Assembly (NCBI GenBank): GCA_010909725.1
Contig: JAACMV010000006.1
Location: forward strand, 186,001-250,000
Origin: Picochlorum sp. 'celeri'
Lineage: Eukaryota; Chlorophyta; Trebouxiophyceae
Reading direction: 5' to 3'
Length of the DNA stretch: 64,000 nt
The notes beneath the pieces were generated by a model. It ran no database searches, had not been told where the DNA came from, and saw only the letters and a program-made list of their open reading frames with translations. The position numbers and the translations under genes are program-made. Positions 41,796-52,301 of the stretch are shown one piece after another (position 1 is the first letter of the stretch; every line of letters begins with the position of its first letter).

Positions 41796-41854
41796 ATTCG
41801 TGATAGGTTAGGATTTTGTTGTTCCTATCACGAATGATCAGTATCACTGATTTG
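41796..41854. repeat. Inverted repeat with 13-bp perfect arms, plus hairpin
   Basis: CATTCGTGATAGG (41796-41808) pairs perfectly with CCTATCACGAATG (41824-41836), loop 15 nt. A second hairpin, ATCAGT/ACTGAT with a 3-nt loop, follows directly near 41837-41851. Confidence 0.9.
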
Positions 41855-42281
41855 CATATGATAGTAATTACAGGGTCACTTGACGCTCAGAAGTGCACTC
41901 AGTGACCTACAATTTTATTTGGTGCGGGTAGAGAAAATCCTCTCTCAATTTCAAAATTGTAATCAACATCTTACATCGTCTCTTTCAAGGATCTGTTTTA
42001 TTTTTGGAGGTAAATGAATATGCCTAATACTGATATTGGCAACATGACCATGTGATGGTACCACCTGTGTACTGCTACCCTGCGATGGTGACCAGCGGAC
42101 ATGTCGCCATGCATGCTGTATTTACATGTCGAGTGCTACATACACGGAATACAATAACATTCGTCAAACGAAACTCGCGAGCAGAATACCATACCATCAA
42201 CCAAAATAGATTATAGAGCAGTATGGTATGGAGGAGTCTGTAGGCTGTTTTGAGTTCCACACCCAAAGCGTGTATAGTGCA

Positions 42282-42767
42282 CTAAATTAATAAATCGTTG
42301 AATCGACATCTTTTGCACCTGTGTTGCCCCCCATGTTGTGAAGATGGAATTTGATATAGCTGTTTGGTCCAGCAAACATGGATTCTCGTTTTAGAAGTAT
42401 GTTGATCTGTTTTGCAATGGGGCATTCCCTGACTCAACTCTGCATCACCGCCAGTTGGCGTGGGGGTTGCAACCATGTGAGACTGGAAACTAAAATATCA
42501 ATCCCTTTAATTGTCCGCATTCTTCTCTGATATTTGAAACCTTGGCTGTGTATCATTCACATATATATATATCCCATTGTATATATCATTATATATGAGT
42601 GATTACTCACACTGTACAGTGTACCCAAGAAGATATTGTTGGTCGCTTGCTGCAGGGTTATCTGAGTTGTCTGCAGGGAATTCCCTTCTTCGAAGAACGC
42701 GAGCGCCCTCTCTGACATGATCATGATCTGGACAGTATCCACTTCCTCACAGCTATGCTCAAGAGTC
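42282..42767 (-). CDS. Possible two-exon gene fragment, unknown
   Basis: Low-confidence model. Exon 42611-42767 follows an acceptor TTGCTGCGCAG, reads TLEHSCEEVDTVQIMIMSE and QTTQITLQQATNNIFLGT, and ends at a GTGAGT donor. It joins in phase 0 to 42282-42482, which ends HRCKRCRFNDLLI. No convincing first exon with an ATG was found, and no family is recognised. It may be a decayed gene or chance open frame. Confidence 0.25.
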
Positions 42768-43040
42768 CTGCGCAGCAATCACTCATCATCATAAATATAA
42801 GGCTGTGACCAGTATTGGTCAGTGAGCTGGCTCGAGAGATGCTGAGAGTTGGGCCATGAGAGTCCGCACCCATCCAATTGCTGACCAATTGAAACTACTT
42901 ATATTCTAAATATATATATTGTAGCGTTGCCTGTGCAGGCGAGTGCTCTGTATACGAGAGAGGCACGCATGTCATGCAAAAACACTTTATCCGAGGAGAA
43001 GGCATATTCATTCTTGAAACTGGTGAAAAATTGCATGTAA
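42768..43040. promoter_or_regulatory. RRP40 upstream region
   Basis: Contains hairpin TGACCA/TGGTCA with a 4-nt loop near 42806-42821 and TATATATATA near 42909. No gene seen. Confidence 0.4.
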
Positions 43041-43922
43041 ATGGCAGAATCTAATGGATTTCGGGTAGTGATCCCAGGAGACGTTGTGTTACCGCAACTA
43101 CCGAAGGAAGGGATCCTTCAGATGGGCTCTGGTGTATTTGTTTCTGAATCAGGTCTGGATAGTATGGGAGTTATAGCCAACCAAGCAGGTGTGTTGAAGG
43201 AAGAGCAGCATGGCAACAGTGCAAGTGTATGGGTACTATCTCGACAGAAATTGTATTCCCCTAGTGTGGGGGATGCTGTTGTTGGCACAATTGTGCATCG
43301 ATACACAGAGCATTACGAAGTCGACATAGATTCTACGAGCACTGCGCTGTTGCCTATTCTTGCTTTTGAGAATGCGAGCAAGAGGAATAGGCCAATTCTG
43401 AGGGAAGGTGATGTCGTGTATGGGAGGGTGGTGCATGTCGATAAGGGCATACCTAGGTATATACTGAATTGTACAGATGCGTCTGGCAAATCTTCCGGGT
43501 ATGGACCTCTTTACAACAGCTCTCAGACATCATCTACTAAGAAAGGGATGATATATCGGATTTCAACAATCTACGGGAGAGATCTGCTGTTGCAGACATC
43601 GTCTTCAGCAACAGAGCATCCTGTTCCTGGCATTCTCCACATTTTGGGGACTCGAATACCATTTGAGATTGCGATTGGAATGAATGGATTGTTTTGGATA
43701 ACTTCAAATTCTTCAAGCAGTGCTTCCAAACAGTATGTAGAGACGTGCATTCTCGGGACTACAATCCAGGCCTGTGAATCTTGCACGAAGCAGGTGGTGG
43801 AAGCCTTGCAACGAGAGCCACACGGCAATGAGGTTGCAGAGAATAGTTCTTCTATGTTTGCGACATTACTTGCGAGACACGTGCTTGGTCAATTCAAGGC
43901 TCAAGTTAATAGTTGGTCATGA
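43041..43922 (+). CDS. RRP40: Exosome complex component RRP40 (EXOSC3)
   Basis: Intronless, 293 aa. Cap subunit of the RNA exosome that guides RNA to the nuclease. N-terminal domain with VIPGDVVLPQLPKEGILQMG and NQAGVL. The S1 domain (~75-160) contains VWVLSRQKLYSPSVGDAVVG, YEVDIDS and LLPILAFENASKRNRPIL; then REGDVVYGRVVHVDKG. The KH domain with its GMNGLFW motif (~205-285) follows. All RRP40 landmarks are in order. The segment AFENASKRNRP is the family signature. Two putative bZIP-type TGACGTGG elements lie downstream, ahead of the next gene. Confidence 0.93.
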   Translation: MAESNGFRVVIPGDVVLPQLPKEGILQMGSGVFVSESGLDSMGVIANQAGVLKEEQHGNSASVWVLSRQKLYSPSVGDAVVGTIVHRYTEHYEVDIDSTSTALLPILAFENASKRNRPILREGDVVYGRVVHVDKGIPRYILNCTDASGKSSGYGPLYNSSQTSSTKKGMIYRISTIYGRDLLLQTSSSATEHPVPGILHILGTRIPFEIAIGMNGLFWITSNSSSSASKQYVETCILGTTIQACESCTKQVVEALQREPHGNEVAENSSSMFATLLARHVLGQFKAQVNSWS

Positions 43923-44369
43923 ATATAACCGACGTACGGACCATGACATGGGCAGTCAAACAAGGAGCCTGGTCTCAGGCCAGTGGTCTGGGCAGGCAGC
44001 TTCCTATTCGTGTACCGGCATTATTCTGCGAGCGGGAATCTTCACAAGATGAGTTGAGCTTTGACATCTGGTTTGTCCTCTATCAGTATGCGGCATGTAC
44101 GCCTGGAAGATGGATCAAATAATTCTATAAAACCTGTGAAATAGCCTTTGACGTGGCTTGGTGGACTAGGACAAGTAGTAGTATGGTTTGCAACTGACGT
44201 GGCTTTTGATTGCAAGAACGCGAGATATCATCAAGAATCTCTGTCGTTTTTGAATTCATAGTTCAGCAGCAATATTTCAAGTCTATTGAAAGGGGGGAAT
44301 CCAAATCCGAGGCCTCTGCTGTGTTTCTTTGTAAACGGGAAGAATCCTACACATAGATAGAGGGTGCAG
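43923..44369 (+). promoter_or_regulatory. Intergenic with repeated TGACGTGGCTT element
   Basis: Two identical copies of TGACGTGGCTT at 44149-44159 and 44195-44205, 46 nt apart, upstream of the next start. TGACGTGG is a typical bZIP half-site/G-box-like core. No gene seen. Confidence 0.55.
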
Positions 44370-45458
44370 ATGGAAACGCGGGCAGGGTCAGTGAGTAATT
44401 CTGACTCGCCATTGTCAGAGAAAACATTAGACACTAGTATTACAAAAAGTTCGGCTCAAGGTATGCTAAAAAGGAAGATTGAATGCGATGGTGCTCCAGA
44501 AAGAAAGAAGAGCAGGCATTCACGCCATCACTTGCTCAAGCATGTGCTTGATTCTTCAATGACTGGTGATGCGGCACTCAAACATTACGATGGTGTCAGC
44601 ACGATTGAAGATGCATTAGCTCTTACATCTGCTATGTCCCAAAAGGATCTCCAAACGACTTTTGCCAAGGTATATGGGATGAAAAGCTCAAGCAACAACA
44701 ACAATTGGCTGAGAAAGAAACTCATGGAGGCTCTTTCTCCCACAGGCTGGAGAGATGCATGGAACCATTATATGAGTGATCCTTTTTCAAACAGGGGCAA
44801 AAAGGATAGATTGAGAAAGATTGAACAAGCTGAGAAATTGCAAAAGAGTTACCGCTGTGATGTGATCCCACCTTTGACTGAGTCATTAGCAAAGCACGGC
44901 GAAATAGGACAATGGATCAGGTCCCATCATCAAAGAGAATCTATACATGCATCGAACAAAATATCTGACAATTTCCAGGGATGCGTGACATTTCAGAAGC
45001 AGTTGCAGCCATGGCCTCAATATCTGCCACACATTAATTCAATGGCACCACTCCACCCAGAACTGTTGCCAGGGATGTTGCAGAAAAGGGAATCACCTGT
45101 GTTTTCTGATATGCCATCGCTCCCGTTGCAGAAGTCTGACATGGCCACTCGGGAGATTATTGCTCTTTTGTATGATTTGGTTTATAAGAGGAGGGACCAA
45201 CATCGATGTCTTGAAAATGGCAACAGATCCAATATGACAAAAATCATGAAAGAGTCCACTGTTGAAGCATCATCTCTGATTTCAACGAGCGAGAGGGGTA
45301 TTAATCTTTATCCTCCAGTGATGATGACAAATGTGAAGACAGAGCCTTCACCTAGGATAGAGGGTGCTAAGGAACATGCCCCTCTCTTGACAAACTTCCA
45401 ACCTGATAGTGAGGTGATAGACTTACTTCAGTCTTGGATGAAGAGTAAACAGCAGTAA
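44370..45458 (+). CDS. Basic nuclear protein with SNNNxWLRKKL motif
   Basis: Intronless, 362 aa. ATG at 44370 (a GTG lies two codons upstream). A probable bipartite nuclear localisation signal sits near residue 32 (KRKIECDGAPERKKSRHSR). The only conserved-looking part is at ~85-125: KDLQTTFAKVYGMKSSSNNN, then NWLRKKLMEALSP. Similar short helical motifs of the form F-x3-G-x3-S-x-N-x-WL-x-RKL occur in plant and algal chromatin-related proteins, but I cannot name the family. The rest is low-complexity with KTEPSPR-like segments. A chromatin or transcription role is only inferred. Convergent with the first SMP/C2 gene, 56 nt apart. Confidence 0.65.
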   Translation: METRAGSVSNSDSPLSEKTLDTSITKSSAQGMLKRKIECDGAPERKKSRHSRHHLLKHVLDSSMTGDAALKHYDGVSTIEDALALTSAMSQKDLQTTFAKVYGMKSSSNNNNWLRKKLMEALSPTGWRDAWNHYMSDPFSNRGKKDRLRKIEQAEKLQKSYRCDVIPPLTESLAKHGEIGQWIRSHHQRESIHASNKISDNFQGCVTFQKQLQPWPQYLPHINSMAPLHPELLPGMLQKRESPVFSDMPSLPLQKSDMATREIIALLYDLVYKRRDQHRCLENGNRSNMTKIMKESTVEASSLISTSERGINLYPPVMMTNVKTEPSPRIEGAKEHAPLLTNFQPDSEVIDLLQSWMKSKQQ

Positions 45459-45514
45459 TATATACTTTGCCTTCTAGGTAATGATTTCGATTACTTCAAG
45501 GCTAGCAGTGAAAT

Positions 45515-47500
45515 TCATAAAGTTACATTTTTGAATGGAACCCATTGAAGTCGCATTGTCAGAGTGCATGGTTTTGTCCTATCTGGCAGAGCATATTCAG
45601 GAACAGGATCTATTGTCCAAGACTTTGTGATATCCCCCATCGATGCATGAGCTATATCATCTAATGGAATCTTCACACTACCAAGAAGATCATCTTTTGA
45701 GAACTTGTCATAATCAAAAACCTTCACAGAGAGTACGGACTGCCGTTTAATCTTGAACCATTCCAGTTTGCAGTCATCCCACTTTGGAGAGCACTCCATG
45801 TACATGACAGGGGACTTCTTTGTAATATTAGCGCATGAGAATTTCACGTATACATCCGATGTTCCCAGAACAATATCAGCTATAGGCATGTTTGATGCTT
45901 CGATCAGTGTCACTAGCAATGCTCCAACGGGCTCACTTGTGTGTCCTTTGATCAATTCCAGAGGCCAGTACGTGATTTCAAGGCTCACTTCTCCCCTCCC
46001 AGACCCGCACCCTGCAGGGTTACTGAATTCTTCTTCTCCGAGAGGGGCCTTTATTGTGTTCTTTCTTCCTGGATTGGCAGAAATATCTGCCAGTGAGACC
46101 TTGGCCCTTCCAATTAAATCAGCCGAACCAATAACTGATGCAGCTCCTTTGACCAAATTCACTCTGAAGAGCTCCTTCATATTCACCATGTCCACGTCAA
46201 ACATTTTTAGGTGCAAGAATTGGTCCTCTGGTTCTTGAACAAGGAGCCAGTGTGTCTCTTCCCAAATAGGATTCAGAGTATTTGCCTTTTTTGACGTTGT
46301 CTCTCTGTCTCCGTTGGGATCAACAAAGAGTTCCAAAAATGGATCAGCAGATCCAAATTTGTCCATTCTAGGAAGCCCATTTCCCGACTTGACGAAGACT
46401 TCAATGGCTCCTTTATTCCGCATATACAAATCCAAAAGAGGTCCAGTCTTTTCTTCTGGGAGAATTGGCACGACAATCCGCCTGGGCCACACAAGCATAC
46501 TTGTGAAGGTTTCTCTCAAAAAGGGATCGAGCCATGCTTTCACAGCTTTTGCTGATAAACTTCCACCAAACGCAGCTCCAAAATCAAGATGAAATTTGAC
46601 CAATGGAGGTGTCATCAAGGAGACTGTCGCAGCTCCAAAGCCAGGAATCTCAGGCAACAGAGGGGACAACACAATCTTGGCTTCCCCTGACACGGCCAAA
46701 TCGGTGACTTTAGGCACCATTCGAGTTGCTGAACCACCTGCCATCAGTTCAATGGCCAAAAATATACTTGCATCGCCTGACCATCGAAACCCAACATCAA
46801 TCTCAATGCTTTCAGAATCACCCTTGTCGGGTACTTGAATAGCCTCTATCCGAAATGGGGAGTCTCCAAACGTCAACTTCTGAAATGAAATCTTGCGGAT
46901 AAACGAGGGCCTATATTCATCCAACATGGGTTCGACTTGATGCTTGATTTCGTCGCAAATGGCTTTATCATAGAATGGCCATGCCTGCCGAATAATGGAA
47001 TTCAACCACTCCATCTTTTCAACATCCGAAAAGTTCAGCCACAATGGAATGTTATGCAGCAAAAACTGAGTCCCTTTCTTCCCAGGAATCATCCCCAGTC
47101 GCTGATTACGCTCATCCTTCCATTTCTGATTTTGGTAGTACATGGCAGTGCCAGCAAACCCAACGATCATCCCAACCACAACACTCTTCAACAACTCTGA
47201 TGATGCATACAATTTCCAATGCATAATCGCAGATACAATCAGCGTCAACCACACTAGCCAGAATGAAGCAACAATTTTGGACCCCTGGATGTTGCTCTTG
47301 GATATCATTACAGTCTGCACCCCAGATTCTTCAACAGCAGTTCTACTAGCACTAGTAGAGTCCGCCCCTCGACCTTGCACACCTTCAATACCCGATACCT
47401 CCACCCTGGAATCATTTGATTTTATTTCTTCTCTTGATTCGACGGAAGAAACCCTTCCGTGATCATCTGAAACTCCTCCCTGGCGCTTGCTCCGTTTCAT
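45515..47500 (-). CDS. SMP- and C2-domain membrane tether (extended synaptotagmin/plant SYT-like)
   Basis: Intronless, about 661 aa from ATG 47500; a GTG begins the frame 9 codons upstream. A polar N-terminus precedes a membrane hairpin at ~75-122 (FWLVWLTLIVSAIMHW and VVVGMIVGFAGTAMYY). The SMP lipid-transfer domain spans ~140-330 (VEKMEWLNSIIRQAWPFYD). C2A at ~355-450 (IEVFVKSGNGLPRMDKFGSA, DPFLEL) and C2B at ~530-640 (LLVTLIEASNMPIADIVLGT) follow, both with Asp residues at loop positions that usually bind Ca2+. Family members tether ER to the plasma membrane and move lipids. A second member lies at 49.8-52 kb. Confidence 0.87.
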   Translation of the reverse strand: MKRSKRQGGVSDDHGRVSSVESREEIKSNDSRVEVSGIEGVQGRGADSTSASRTAVEESGVQTVMISKSNIQGSKIVASFWLVWLTLIVSAIMHWKLYASSELLKSVVVGMIVGFAGTAMYYQNQKWKDERNQRLGMIPGKKGTQFLLHNIPLWLNFSDVEKMEWLNSIIRQAWPFYDKAICDEIKHQVEPMLDEYRPSFIRKISFQKLTFGDSPFRIEAIQVPDKGDSESIEIDVGFRWSGDASIFLAIELMAGGSATRMVPKVTDLAVSGEAKIVLSPLLPEIPGFGAATVSLMTPPLVKFHLDFGAAFGGSLSAKAVKAWLDPFLRETFTSMLVWPRRIVVPILPEEKTGPLLDLYMRNKGAIEVFVKSGNGLPRMDKFGSADPFLELFVDPNGDRETTSKKANTLNPIWEETHWLLVQEPEDQFLHLKMFDVDMVNMKELFRVNLVKGAASVIGSADLIGRAKVSLADISANPGRKNTIKAPLGEEEFSNPAGCGSGRGEVSLEITYWPLELIKGHTSEPVGALLVTLIEASNMPIADIVLGTSDVYVKFSCANITKKSPVMYMECSPKWDDCKLEWFKIKRQSVLSVKVFDYDKFSKDDLLGSVKIPLDDIAHASMGDITKSWTIDPVPEYALPDRTKPCTLTMRLQWVPFKNVTL

Positions 47501-47839
47501 CTTGTCGTCAGACTTTGAGAGAGACACTCTATGAATTCAACTGGATTCGCTATACATGGGATCTATCATTAAATTGATACGTATCAATTAGACAAGGGTT
47601 TTAGCAACGTGATAACCGAGGATTGAGCCAATTCAAAGTGTACGATGCCGTAGCAACGCAACTCTTAGCGCCCATGCCCACTAGCACTGGTGCTGCAGTA
47701 CTGCCCAATGATCTCATCGGTCAAAAGCTCTCAAGTTGGTGATCGCTACCCATCAAAGTGATGGATAGCAGTGTGCTTTTGTATAAAAATTGCCATATGA
47801 AAGAAATCCGTCATAGAAATCTTCAAGGTACAGGTGGAC
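47501..47839. promoter_or_regulatory. Divergent promoter with palindromes
   Basis: About 340 nt. AGCAC/GTGCT with a 2-nt loop (47683-47694) overlaps CTGCAG and GCAGTACTGC (47695-47704). A further hairpin has 11-nt arms with one mismatch, GCTACCCATCA (47745-47755) and TGATGGATAGC (47759-47769), around a 3-nt loop. Confidence 0.7.
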
Positions 47840-49752
47840 ATGTCAGAATTCATGAAGACACCTTGGCACGTCTCGGTGTCTTCAGATTGTGTGCGGACAA
47901 GTCCAAGTAGATTTATTGATATCACAGATGGTGATTTGGAAGAATACTGTATAGGTGCGTGATGGACTGGAGGGTGTCTTGGGATTGTACTTGTGGTTGA
48001 CTGCAGTATCCTTGGTGTGCAGGGATTTTATCTGACTATCCAGCAAAAGACATCAAGTTGATTTACAGTCTTGGACAAGCCATCTGTAGTGCGAAGAATA
48101 GTGAGTTGAAGATCGGTTTGGAGCAAGACTTTGAGTACTTTGCCCGGGCATATGATGGCTTGGAGATGCCAAGGCATCTCAAGTCATTATCTGAGGATGA
48201 CATTGGTGTTCGAGAAGAGAGGTTTCTTTCAAACATGATGACAGTTTTGATGAAGAACCACTATCATATTTTGACAGAGCAGGAATGGGAGGCAGCTGCA
48301 GCAGAAGATTTTCTGTTGACCTTGCCGGTCAATGTGAAGTGGGATTCAATGGATGATTCTTTGTTACATCGTACCGTATGGAAATCTTTCCCAGAGATGA
48401 GGGATGCGTATCCTTCCTGTTTAAGGAATAGGATTTTAATTTTTCACAGGGGAGTGACCTGTGCCAAAATGGAGGGCAAATACTTTGCACAGAAGGTGGA
48501 GATGTTGATTTCTTTTCTTGTCATCCAGCCAATCCTGAGGCTTCTTTTGTGGACACTGGATAGACTAGGATTACGAAAGATTGAACGATTGAATGCAAAT
48601 GTGGAGAATTCGTCATCTTTGTACATGCGACAGTCATCACTCGAGGGCACTACAGACCTGATTCAAGTGCAAGGAGATGATCACGCTGCTTCAATCTGTA
48701 TTGACAGGCGTACTTTTCACCATATATTTCCAGATGCTCGATCGGTACTTAAAATGATGTTTAAGACCATTCAGTTGCAAGAAGCTTGCTGGAAGGATGT
48801 GGTTGTTGTGTACAGAATGACCAATACCTCTGGTACTCGCCATGAATTTGATATCAAGTCATCCATGGCTGACGACGCGATAGAGAGAAATATTGTCTTG
48901 AAAAGATTTTCCTCCATTCCCATTGCGGATATGGAGATTGTATTTCCAGAGAAAAACATACACATGCCCCCAAGTGTACTGGTCAACATTGCCGTCACTC
49001 TCCTTGGGGCCATTCTTACACTGATAGCCACAATACGAGGAGGATTGAGTTTGACAAGTTTCTGGACAACTCTCACAATGCTTGGAACTCGACTGGGACA
49101 GGTACTGCAGACGAAAAGATCTCAGAAATCAGAGATTGAAAGATCAATGAGTCAACTCCTGTCACAGAGGACTGTTGCATCACAGAATGCTGCCTTATCA
49201 TCAATCATCAATGATATGTTTTCCCAGCTGGTCAGACAGGTTGTCTTTGCGTACTTTGTCTTAGTGAAGCATCATGGGAGTACCATGGCCCAATTGGATG
49301 AACGTTGTGAGCATATTCTCAAGCAAACATTTGATTTGTCTATAGACTTCACCTGCCAAGAGGCAATTCAGGTTCTGAAGAAGTGGGGCATCGTCACAGA
49401 GGATTCAACAGGAAGATTGATTCCTCTTCAAATTGAAGAGTGCAAAATCAAGCTGACAGATGTTTTGGTGGCATCGTCAGCCCAGCAGAGAAGCACCATT
49501 CAGGAAACTCTCAAAGGCCTTGGGCTCCAGTTTGGGTCGACAGTGAAAGAGTCTACGTCATATAGCGTCAGGGCCATTGATGATATAAGGAAGAGTTCTG
49601 TGCAAGCCATTCATGGCATTGTGGGATCACGATCGAAGAAACCTGCAGAATCTGAATCCACCCCATGGGGCCATATGGCTGACCAATCCCCAGATCAAAG
49701 CCAAAAGAATTCAATAAAATCGTTCTTCATGAGAAGGCGAAGAAAGCATTGA
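47840..49752 (+). CDS. DUF3754/TMEM143-like membrane protein
   Basis: Two exons, 47840-47954 and 48023-49752, phase 1 join, 614 aa. The N-terminal half has conserved REERFLSNMMTVLMKNHYHI and RTVWKSFPEMRDAYP; ILIFHRGVTCAKMEGKYFAQK is the most typical DUF3754 segment. In the C-terminal half a membrane pair stands at ~340-375 (SVLVNIAVTLLGAILTLIAT). The final part is Ser/Lys-rich with RRRRKH at the end. In plants and animals this family includes TMEM143, a mitochondrial membrane protein of unknown role. A regulatory function is not known. It sits between the two SMP/C2 tether genes. Confidence 0.78.
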
Positions 49753-49836
49753 ACTGAGCATAATAGATGAAATATATTGCATTGTCAACATTGAATTTGC
49801 ATTGCGGAACAACCCACCCACGGTAGCATAGTGCAA

Positions 49837-51977
49837 ATGCTGGTTTCCTTGCTTGTTGGGTTTCCGTTGGGTTTGAACCTTGGAATACTGGTATGAGGGT
49901 CAGATGATATCAATGCATGTAACCATGTAGATGATGATATGCATTGAGCACTTGCCCTGTAGGTCGGAAACATTTTCTGCAAGAATGTGTACAAGCGGGT
50001 TCCCAAGGCCTTTCTGGCCCTATGTGACGAGTCTGCTGATAGTAATACTGAAATAGAGTTTCCTCCAGGGGAGAGCAATGTTTCTTTTTTCAAGCAGAGG
50101 CTGCTGAAGGACACGTCTCCGGCTCTGTCGGAACCTGACTACGAGAGAGTATGTACCTTTGTGGTGACGTTGCCTTTCATGGATCTATCGAATGATACGC
50201 ACTGATGCCATCTGATGACATGCAGATTCGATTCATGAACACATTGTTGCGGCAGCTATGGCCTCACTTATCTCCAGCACTGCACAAGGAGATTATAGTT
50301 CAATCCAAAGCACCTGTTCAGGACATGGTCAGGAAAATCCCTCTTCTGACGAATGTCCGCGTGGATACGATGGATTTAGGAACAAGGCCGTTTCGGATTG
50401 ACTCGGTCAAGTCGTATTCTGTGGGGGAAAATGTGATCATGTTGGAAGCGCCACTCTTTTGGGGGGGAGATATTATGGTGCGGGTTGTGTTTGAAGCTGA
50501 TGTTGCTGGGAAGACGGTGGACATTCCCATTCAAGTTTCCTGCGTGCAATTCAAGGCTCTTGCTCGCATTACTTTGTATCCACTTGTTGAGAAGTTGCCT
50601 TGTGTCGGTGGTGTGACCATGTCACTCCTGGAGCAGCCAACTGTGGATATGGATTTGAGGGTTTTGGACTCTCCAGATTTGCTCAGCATTCCTCCAATGG
50701 CCATCATGCGAAAGATTGTGTTGAGTTTGTTGGCTGGAAAATACCTTATCTATCCCAATGAAATATCTGTCCCGATTATGCCAAACTTTGGCTTTCCTGA
50801 GCTTCCAAAAGGGATTCTGAGGATACACATTGCGTATGCTAGGGACCTCAAGTCTTCTTGGCTGGATGAAGTAGATCCTTTCGTTGAGGTTGAAGTTCGA
50901 AAGGGAAGGAATATGCGCACTAAAGTAGTTGAAAATGCGGCGAACCCAGAATGGAATGAAACAAAGGAAGTAATTGTGGATGATTTTGAGTCACAGAAAC
51001 TCAAGGTCACAGTACATGATGATGATTTCATCACATCGTCATTGGTTGGAGGCGTGCAATTGGAGCTCTCATCAGCACCATTCATTCAAAATCCAAATGA
51101 GATGTATCGCATGCTGCTTCCCGTGTATGTTCCAAAAGAAAAGGGTGTGTATCAAACCATAAAAGGCTCAGACATGCGCAGTGCACACGATGCTGCCTAT
51201 GTGGAAGACAAAGTGAAAGAAGAGGTTGCCAAAAAGCCTCAAGCCAAACTGCTTATTCCAATGCTCATGAGGAAACGGGCAGCAAAGAAGGCAAGGAAAG
51301 AAGCACTGAGCGCATTGACAGATGCCAACCCTGAGATGGGTCCCAATGACAGTGGCTCCTTTGCATCTTTGGCTCAAGGTAATGCACCTGAATCGATGCC
51401 AAAAGACGATAAAAAAACAGTGGGTGGCCAAGTATGTCTTGATGTGACATTCATTCCATTCGCAAATAACAGCCATGAAGAGAAATCAGAGAAAGATCTG
51501 CGGCCAGATTCTATTTTGAAAAGAACTATCACCTTTTCCAAATCACCAAGATGCAAAGGTGTGCTCTCTGTTCATGTATCCAAAGCTATGTACCTTGGAG
51601 ATAGCAAGACTACGTATGTAGAGTTGGTCGTCACTGACCCATTACGACAACCCAATCCAGATATCAGTATCATGTCACCAAAAGAGGTCAACGAGCAGAA
51701 TCCCAAATACAACTACAAGGCAGACTTTGTCAACATATCAACACAGTCAACACTGACACTGACTATCTACGAGGTTGCTGGCATGGAAAATATGTTGAGC
51801 GCTGGCCTTGGTTTGCTGAGAAAGCGTGAACCTCGAATAGTTGGCTTTGTCATCATTCCAGTCAAGGAAGTGTCCGAGATAGGCCACCAGAGGGGTAAAT
51901 ATACTTTGAGTGGGGCACAATCTGGAGAAGTACATTTGGGTCTGTCCTGGCTTGAATTAGAGCTTGATGACATGTAA
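49837..51977 (+). CDS. Second SMP/C2-domain membrane tether
   Basis: Three exons, 49837-49890, 49963-50148 and 50226-51977, all phase 0, 663 aa. Exon 1 encodes an N-terminal membrane anchor (MLVSLLVGFPLGLNLGIL) that is missed if only long open frames are read. The SMP domain spans ~75-265 (IRFMNTLLRQLWPHLSPALH, then DIMVRVVFEADVAGKTVDIP). A C2 domain at ~275-370 (LRIHIAYARDLKSSWLDEVD, PFVEVEV) and a second, more divergent C2-like domain at ~515-655 (VLSVHVSKAMYLGDSKTTYV) flank a Lys/Ala-rich linker. It has a single anchor rather than the hairpin of the 45.5-47.5 kb protein. Lipid-transfer tethering is inferred from the family. Confidence 0.82.
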
Positions 51978-52301
51978 TGATATCCCTTTAGGAAGCAAGC
52001 TCACCAGTTAACTGGTGACAACGTTAACGTTGTTGGTATATAGGCCCATGGATCCATCCGGATGTACGGTCAGTCGGGATCGCTGACTGGTATGAAACCA
52101 GTGTGCATGGGACATCAATACTGCGCATAGTAACTCTCTTTGTATTTGTTAAAGAAGCGTATACCCATTTAAAGTACATTATTTGCGAAAACCGAGTTTG
52201 TTCCGCACGGGCGTGGCCAGGGACAAGGACAAAGCCACAAGGGTATCGAGACCTGACCATACCCTTGGAGTATCATTCGCTCATCTGATGCTCATTTTAT
52301 T
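51978..52301. promoter_or_regulatory. bZIP gene upstream region
   Basis: Consists largely of the palindrome chain at 52001-52102 followed by about 200 nt without clear features. No TATA box seen. Confidence 0.5.
52001..52102. repeat. Palindrome chain upstream of bZIP gene
   Basis: TCACCAGTTAACTGGTGA (18 nt, 52001-52018) shares its last base with ACAACGTTAACGTTGT (16 nt, 52018-52033). Then ATGGATCCAT (52048-52057) overlaps CATCCGGATG (52055-52064). Hairpins GTCAG/CTGAC (52069-52087) and ACTGGT/ACCAGT (52086-52102, 5-nt loop) complete the series, again sharing bases. Confidence 0.95.

Larger units (their letters stand above)
41502..42281. other. Palindrome-rich intergenic region
   Basis: No gene seen. 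The palindrome chain at 41659-41725 and inverted repeat at 41796-41836 are listed separately. A nested dyad GGTCACT/AGTGACC with inner CACTT/AAGTG lies near 41875-41908. Shorter ones include TGGTACCA near 42056 and GACATGTC near 42099. Confidence 0.55.
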
